Source: Bog-756 sp050014755 (GTDB taxonomy: Bacteria > Actinomycetota > Acidimicrobiia > Acidimicrobiales > RAAP-2). Taken from it: DNA of 64,000 bases. The translations under genes and the position numbers were made by a program. Under the pieces are notes generated by a model. It worked only from the letters and a program-made list of their open reading frames with translations, was not told where the DNA came from and searched no databases. The stretch covers positions 1 to 64,000 of the forward strand of contig JBEKCS010000001.1 in NCBI GenBank assembly GCA_050014755.1, in the 5' to 3' direction. Shown piece by piece: positions 59,701 through 64,000 of the stretch. Every line of letters begins with the position of its first letter. The stretch's first letter is position 1.

Positions 59701-61463
59701 CCGGGCACCCCGGCGGTCGTCGTGTCCACGGCCCTGCCGGCGACGAGGGTGACGGTCCGGTCGACCCGGCCCACCAGTCCGCCGCGGTGGGCGGCCATCA
59801 GTACCGTCCGCCCCTCGAGCCAGGGCTCGAGCAGGGCCCGGAGCGAGTTCTCGCGCCCCACGTCGAGGTGGGCCGTCGGCTCGTCGAGGAGGACGACCGG
59901 CACGTCGCGGAGCACGGCCCGGCCGATGGCGATCCGCTGTCGCTCGCCGGCACTGAGGGTCAGCCCGCCTTCGCCCACCGGGGTGTCGAGTCCTTCGCCG
60001 AGGCGGGACACCAGGTCGGTCAGCCCCGAGTAGTCGAGCGCCCGGGCGACGTCGGCGTCGGTGGCCCCGGGACTGCCCAGTCGGAGGTTGTCCCCGATGG
60101 TCCCCCGGACCAGGTTCGGGCGCTGGGGGACCCAGGCGACCTGGCGACGCCATTCCCGCAGCGAGCACTCGGCGAGGGGCACACCGCCGACGAGCACGGC
60201 CCCGGAACCGGGAACGGTGAAGCCGAGCAGCACCGACAACAAGGTGGACTTGCCCGACCCCGACTCGCCGACCACGGCGACGTGCTCACCGGGTCGGAGG
60301 ACGAGGTCGATCCCGTCGAGCACCGGGAGTGCCCGGCCGGGGAATCGGACGGTCACGCCGTGGAGGCCAACCGTGCTCGTCGCCGCATCGGGGAGGGGGC
60401 GGGACGGCAGGGCACCCCCGACACCGGTGCCCGCCCTCTGGTGTGCGTTGGCGTCCGCCTCCGCGTTGGCGTCCGCCTCCGCGTCTGCGTCGTCCAGGAT
60501 GTCGAGGATCCTGGCCGCCGCCGACCGCCCCTCGGCGCTGGCGTGGAACTCGGAGCCGGCCCGTCGGAGCGGGAGATAGACCTCGGGGGCGAGGACGAGG
60601 ATGGCCAGGGCGGTGCCGACCTCCAGGGTGCCGTGGAGCAGCCGGAGCCCGAGGAACAGGGCCACCAGCGCGGTGCCGACCGAAGCCAGCGTCTCGAGGG
60701 CGAGTGACGAGAGGAACGCCACCTTGAGGGTGGACATCGTCTCGTCGCGGAGCTCACGGTTGGCCCGCTCGAGCGTGTAGCGGCCGTCGCCGGTCCGGCC
60801 GAACGCCCGGAGCGTCGGGAGGCCCTGCAGGAGGTCGTAGAAGGTGGCGGCCAGGCCGGACAGTCGCTCCCACTGGCGGTTGGCGCTCCTGGTCGCCTCC
60901 AGGCCGAGGAGGATCATGAACAGGGGGATCACCGCGGCCGTCACCAGGAGGATGACGGCGGAGAACCAGTCGTCCGCCGCGATCCAGGCCAGCAGGGCCA
61001 GTGGGGTGAGCGCGGCCAGGACGGCAGTGGGGAGGTAACGGGCGAAGTAGGCGTCGAGTGCGTCGATGCCCTGAGTGACCGACGTGGTCAACTCGCCGGT
61101 GCGTTCGCCGGCGAGCCAGGCCGGGCCGAGGGCGACGGCACGCTCCAGGAGCTGGCGGCGCAGGGTGGAGGTCACCCGGGACGAGGTCCGGTGGGCGGTC
61201 ACCTCGGCGGCCCAGGCACTGGCTGCCCGCGCCGCGAACGCCGCGCCCAGCCCGACCAGCAGCGGGACGGTCCGCCCCACGGGATCGTGGTCGATCAGGA
61301 CCTCCTCGACGACGGCGCCGAGGAGCACGGCCTGGGCGACCAGCGCCGCGGTTCCGAACAGGGCGATGCCCACCGCCCCGATCAGGTACTGCCGTGTGGC
61401 TGCGGCCCGGCGGATCAGGCGGGGGTCGACCGGTCCACGTGAGGGGTGGTCGCCGGCGCTCAG
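59697..61463 (-). CDS. cydD: Thiol/haem ABC exporter subunit CydD
   Basis: The ~588-residue half-transporter has six membrane segments and an ATPase with Walker A (GESGSGKST), signature LSAGERQRIAIGRA and Walker B (VVLLDEPTAHLD). Partner of CydC. No ATG, GTG or TTG is available upstream of TMS 1: the frame offers a CTG at 61463 overlapping the cydB stop by 4 nt (CTGA), or a GTG at 61373 that would cut into the first membrane helix. The CTG is therefore favoured but unproven. Confidence 0.85.
   Translation of the reverse strand: MSAGDHPSRGPVDPRLIRRAAATRQYLIGAVGIALFGTAALVAQAVLLGAVVEEVLIDHDPVGRTVPLLVGLGAAFAARAASAWAAEVTAHRTSSRVTSTLRRQLLERAVALGPAWLAGERTGELTTSVTQGIDALDAYFARYLPTAVLAALTPLALLAWIAADDWFSAVILLVTAAVIPLFMILLGLEATRSANRQWERLSGLAATFYDLLQGLPTLRAFGRTGDGRYTLERANRELRDETMSTLKVAFLSSLALETLASVGTALVALFLGLRLLHGTLEVGTALAILVLAPEVYLPLRRAGSEFHASAEGRSAAARILDILDDADAEADANAEADANAHQRAGTGVGGALPSRPLPDAATSTVGLHGVTVRFPGRALPVLDGIDLVLRPGEHVAVVGESGSGKSTLLSVLLGFTVPGSGAVLVGGVPLAECSLREWRRQVAWVPQRPNLVRGTIGDNLRLGSPGATDADVARALDYSGLTDLVSRLGEGLDTPVGEGGLTLSAGERQRIAIGRAVLRDVPVVLLDEPTAHLDVGRENSLRALLEPWLEGRTVLMAAHRGGLVGRVDRTVTLVAGRAVDTTTAGVPG
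60445..60480. repeat. 18-bp tandem repeat within cydD
   Basis: Two perfect copies of an 18-bp unit (60445-60462, 60463-60480; GCGTTGGCGTCC...) encoding an acidic Glu-Ala-Asp-Ala-Asn-Ala-type repeat in the linker between the membrane and ATPase domains. Confidence 0.85.
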
Positions 61464-62560
61464 CGGGTCTCGACCTCCCCTGACGTGGTCACCGCCGGGT
61501 CCGGATGTGCACCGGCGGTCGGACCCGTCCCGTCGGCCGGACGGCGAACCCGGGCGCGGAACACCCAGTACGACCACCCCTGGTAGACGAGTACCAACGG
61601 GGTGAAGATCAGGGCGATGATCGTCATCACCTTGAGCGTGTAGGGCGCCGACGCCGAGTTGCCGATGGTGAGGCTGAAGGCCGGGGAGATGCTCGACACC
61701 ATGACCCGCGGGTACAGGTTCAAGAAGATGGTGGCGACCAGGCAGACCAGGGCGACGGCGGTGGCCACGAACGCCCAACCCTCGAGCTTCTCTCGCAGCA
61801 GCCAGGACACGACGGCGACGGCGGCGATGCCGAGGATGGGCACGAACGGCGGCACGATGCCGGTGTCGTGGGCGTGGTGGGCGTTCGCGTAGGTCCAGGC
61901 GAGGAAGCCGAGCAGCGCGAGGGTGGCCACCGGGGCGAGCGTCCTGGCCGTTCGTCGCGCCCGCTCGCGGATGTCGTCGGTCGTCTTGAGGGTCAAGAAG
62001 ACACTGCCGTGGAGTGCGAACAGCAACAGCGTGGTGATCCCGCCGAGCAGCGAGTACGGGTTCAAGAGGTTGAAGAACGAGCCGAGATAGGTCGAATTCG
62101 GGCCGATGGGTGTGCCCCGCAGGATGTTGGCGAATGCCACTCCCCACAGCAGCGACGGGACGAGGCTGCCCCAGAAGATGGCGTGGTCCCAGGCAAGGTG
62201 CCACTTCGCCACGTCGCGCTTGGAGCGGTACTCGAAGGCCACCCCCCGGAAGATGAGGGCGGCGAGGATGAGGAAGAGCGGGAGGTAGAACCCGCTGAAC
62301 AGCGTGGCGTACCAGTTGGGGAAGGCGGCGAACGTCGCCCCTCCGGCCACCAGCAGCCACACCTCGTTCCCGTCCCACACCGGACCGATGGTGTTGATCA
62401 TCACCCTCCGGTCGACGTCGTCCCGGCCGATGACGGGCAGGAGCATCCCCACCCCGAAGTCGAAGCCCTCCAGGACGAAGTACCCCACCCAGAGCACACC
62501 GATGATCAGGAACCAGAAGATCTCCAGTCCGGTGTATGCGGGCCCTGCGGTCGCGATCAT
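61460..62560 (-). CDS. cydB: Cytochrome bd oxidase subunit II
   Basis: The 366-residue, ~9-TMS protein has the CydB signatures GYFVLEGFDFGVGMLLP and GPVWDGNEVWLLVAGGATFAAFP. It pairs with CydA in the quinol-oxidising, high-oxygen-affinity terminal oxidase. Stop overlaps the putative cydD start; cydA lies upstream in the same operon. Confidence 0.96.
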   Translation of the reverse strand: MIATAGPAYTGLEIFWFLIIGVLWVGYFVLEGFDFGVGMLLPVIGRDDVDRRVMINTIGPVWDGNEVWLLVAGGATFAAFPNWYATLFSGFYLPLFLILAALIFRGVAFEYRSKRDVAKWHLAWDHAIFWGSLVPSLLWGVAFANILRGTPIGPNSTYLGSFFNLLNPYSLLGGITTLLLFALHGSVFLTLKTTDDIRERARRTARTLAPVATLALLGFLAWTYANAHHAHDTGIVPPFVPILGIAAVAVVSWLLREKLEGWAFVATAVALVCLVATIFLNLYPRVMVSSISPAFSLTIGNSASAPYTLKVMTIIALIFTPLVLVYQGWSYWVFRARVRRPADGTGPTAGAHPDPAVTTSGEVETR

Positions 62561-62579
62561 CGTCGAATCTCCCTGTCGC

Positions 62580-64000
62580 TCAGTAGATGAGGGCCGGAAC
62601 CCGGTCGGCGTCGTCCTCGAGACCGGCGTCGGACGGTCCGGGGCCTGCGGTTCCGCCGGTGCCGCCGTGCTCGTCGACCGTGTCCGGGTCCAACTTGGCG
62701 TACCGGGCCATCAGACCGAAGTCGATGGCGGCGAGGAACGAGTAGATGGCGGTGAAGCCGATCAGGGTGGCGACCACGTAGCCCGTTCCCACCGAGGACA
62801 CGCCCTTGGCCGTCTCGAGGAGTCCGTAGACCACCCAGGGCTGGCGACCCATCTCGGTGAAGATCCATCCCGAGGCGTTGGCCAGGAAGGGCAGCGCCAG
62901 TGCGGGAGTGGCCAGGATCAGGAACCACTTCGACGTGTCCACCTTCCGGCGGTACAGGAGCCACGTCCCCCAGGCCAGGCCGAGGAACATCACGATGCCG
63001 CATCCGACCATGATCCGGAACATCCAGTAGGTCACCCACAGCACGGGCACGTAGCTGCCCGGTCCGTACTTGGCCGCCTCCCGGGCCTGGATCTGGTTGA
63101 TGCCCTGCACCGGGCCGTTCCAGTCGTTGTCGGCCAGGACCGAGAGGGCGTGCGGGATCCGGATCTGGAAGATCGGGTCGCCGGACAGGTTCCCGATGGT
63201 CAGGAGGGAGAAGCTCGCCCCGTCCTGCGTGTTGTAGACCGCCTCGGCGGCGGCCATCTTCATCGGCTGCTGCTTCTCCATCAGGCGGGCCTGGTTGTCG
63301 CCGAAGAACATGGTGGCCACGACGGCGATCACCCCGACGATCAGGGCCAGCTTGGCCGATGCCGAGAACACCGGATGGGGGGCCTGGCCGGCCTTCTGCG
63401 ACCGGCGCAGATGCCAGGCGCTGATGCCCAGCATCAGCATGGCCGCGGTCACCAGCGCCGCGGTGAACACGTGGAGGAACGAGCTGATCAGGGTGCTGTT
63501 GGTCATGACCGCCCAGAAGTTGGTCATGACCGCCCGGTTGCCCTGGACCTTGTAGCCGACGGGGTGCTGCATCCAGGCGTTGGCGGCCAGGATGAAGTAG
63601 GCGGACAGCATCGTCCCGATACTGACCAGCCAGATCGAGGCCAGGTGGATCCGGTCGGAGACCCGGCCCTTGCCGAAGATCCACACGCCGAGGAAGGTCG
63701 ACTCGAGGAAGAAGGCCAGCAGTGCCTCGACGGCCAGCGGCGCACCGAAGACGCTGCCCACGTAGCGGGCGTACATCGACCAGTTCATGCCGAACTGGAA
63801 CTCCTGGACGATGCCGGTCACCACGCCGATGGCGAAGTTGATGAGGAAGAGCCGTCGCCAGAAGACGGCCGCCTGCTCCCACTTGGCCCGCTTCTCCTCG
63901 TCGTCCCTCGACCGGTAGGCGGCCGTCTGCATGATGGCGAGCAGCAGGGCCAGTCCGATGGTGAGGGGGACGAAGATGAAGTGGAAGACGGTCGTGATCC
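62580..64000 (-). CDS. cydA: Cytochrome bd oxidase subunit I, partial (5' end beyond the window)
   Basis: About 473 residues are present; the frame is open to the window edge and reads ITTVFHFIFVPLTIGLA just inside it, so the start lies beyond 64000. Signatures include GVVTGIVQEFQFGMNW, EALLAFFLESTFLGVWIFG, GDNQARLMEKQQPMKMAAAE and the quinol-site motif EMGRQPW. CydA carries haems b558, b595 and d. The ATG at 63932 is internal to the gene, not its start. Confidence 0.96.
   Translation of the reverse strand, partial: ITTVFHFIFVPLTIGLALLLAIMQTAAYRSRDDEEKRAKWEQAAVFWRRLFLINFAIGVVTGIVQEFQFGMNWSMYARYVGSVFGAPLAVEALLAFFLESTFLGVWIFGKGRVSDRIHLASIWLVSIGTMLSAYFILAANAWMQHPVGYKVQGNRAVMTNFWAVMTNSTLISSFLHVFTAALVTAAMLMLGISAWHLRRSQKAGQAPHPVFSASAKLALIVGVIAVVATMFFGDNQARLMEKQQPMKMAAAEAVYNTQDGASFSLLTIGNLSGDPIFQIRIPHALSVLADNDWNGPVQGINQIQAREAAKYGPGSYVPVLWVTYWMFRIMVGCGIVMFLGLAWGTWLLYRRKVDTSKWFLILATPALALPFLANASGWIFTEMGRQPWVVYGLLETAKGVSSVGTGYVVATLIGFTAIYSFLAAIDFGLMARYAKLDPDTVDEHGGTGGTAGPGPSDAGLEDDADRVPALIY

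Noticed and set aside
61464..62378. Upstream continuation of the cydD frame over cydB
   Set aside because: It is an out-of-frame shadow of cydB; no membrane or ATPase signal before about 61463.

Overview
This window is high-GC DNA from an actinomycete. Supporting evidence: two WhiB-family iron-sulphur regulators, an Rv0249c-like succinate dehydrogenase anchor, an Rv0958/Rv0959-like AAA+/VWA pair, a UPF0182 protein, a DUF2342 protein, an EthA-like monooxygenase and a DevR/DevS (DosR/DosS) pair. Many start codons have a TAnnnT hexamer 6-8 nt upstream and no Shine-Dalgarno, the usual actinobacterial leaderless arrangement. A deep-branching class such as Acidimicrobiia would fit, but that placement is inference only.

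Layout. 1-5.3 kb: 5' end of a succinate dehydrogenase operon (minus), then a divergent AAA+ ATPase / VWA pair. 5.3-9 kb: whiB, a second whiB followed by a formiminotransferase, and a DUF2342 protein. 9-18.1 kb: envelope and cell-shape genes: a transmembrane HtrA-like protein with no catalytic triad, an MreB-like actin, a HEAT protein, a PDZ/Lon-type protease, a DivIVA-like protein with an unexpected MuF-like tail, and a large UPF0182 protein.

18.26-23.4 kb is a small genomic island. It starts at an initiator tRNA followed by a tyrosine recombinase and an overlapping Xis-like gene. It ends in mirror image with a second tyrosine recombinase beside an orphan 3' half of a tRNA-Arg(UCU). The AT-richer cargo is a two-gene AbiE-like (type IV) toxin-antitoxin module. 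Its promoter is centred in a strikingly symmetric array of four heptamers.

23.5-37.5 kb: three cyclic-di-GMP proteins (EAL-GAF-GAF, membrane-PAS-GGDEF-EAL, PAS-degenerate GGDEF-EAL) are interspersed with efflux modules: MFS+TetR, MFS+MarR and an ABC exporter. 37.5-46.3 kb: monomeric isocitrate dehydrogenase, HSL-type esterase, PadR plus membrane protein, a lipoprotein, an amidase-like protein lacking a zinc ligand, and MFS+TetR. 46.4-50.8 kb: a complete ABC importer of the UgpABCE type. 50.8-53.9 kb: Baeyer-Villiger-type monooxygenase and divergent sulfatase.

53.9-64 kb looks like a low-oxygen module: DevS-like kinase, DevR-like regulator, two small hypothetical proteins, STAS and GNAT proteins, and the cydABDC operon (cytochrome bd oxidase and its CydDC exporter; cydA is cut by the window edge). 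Sequences resembling the DosR box lie in the middle of this cluster. All functions are read from sequence by recognition; no searches were run.
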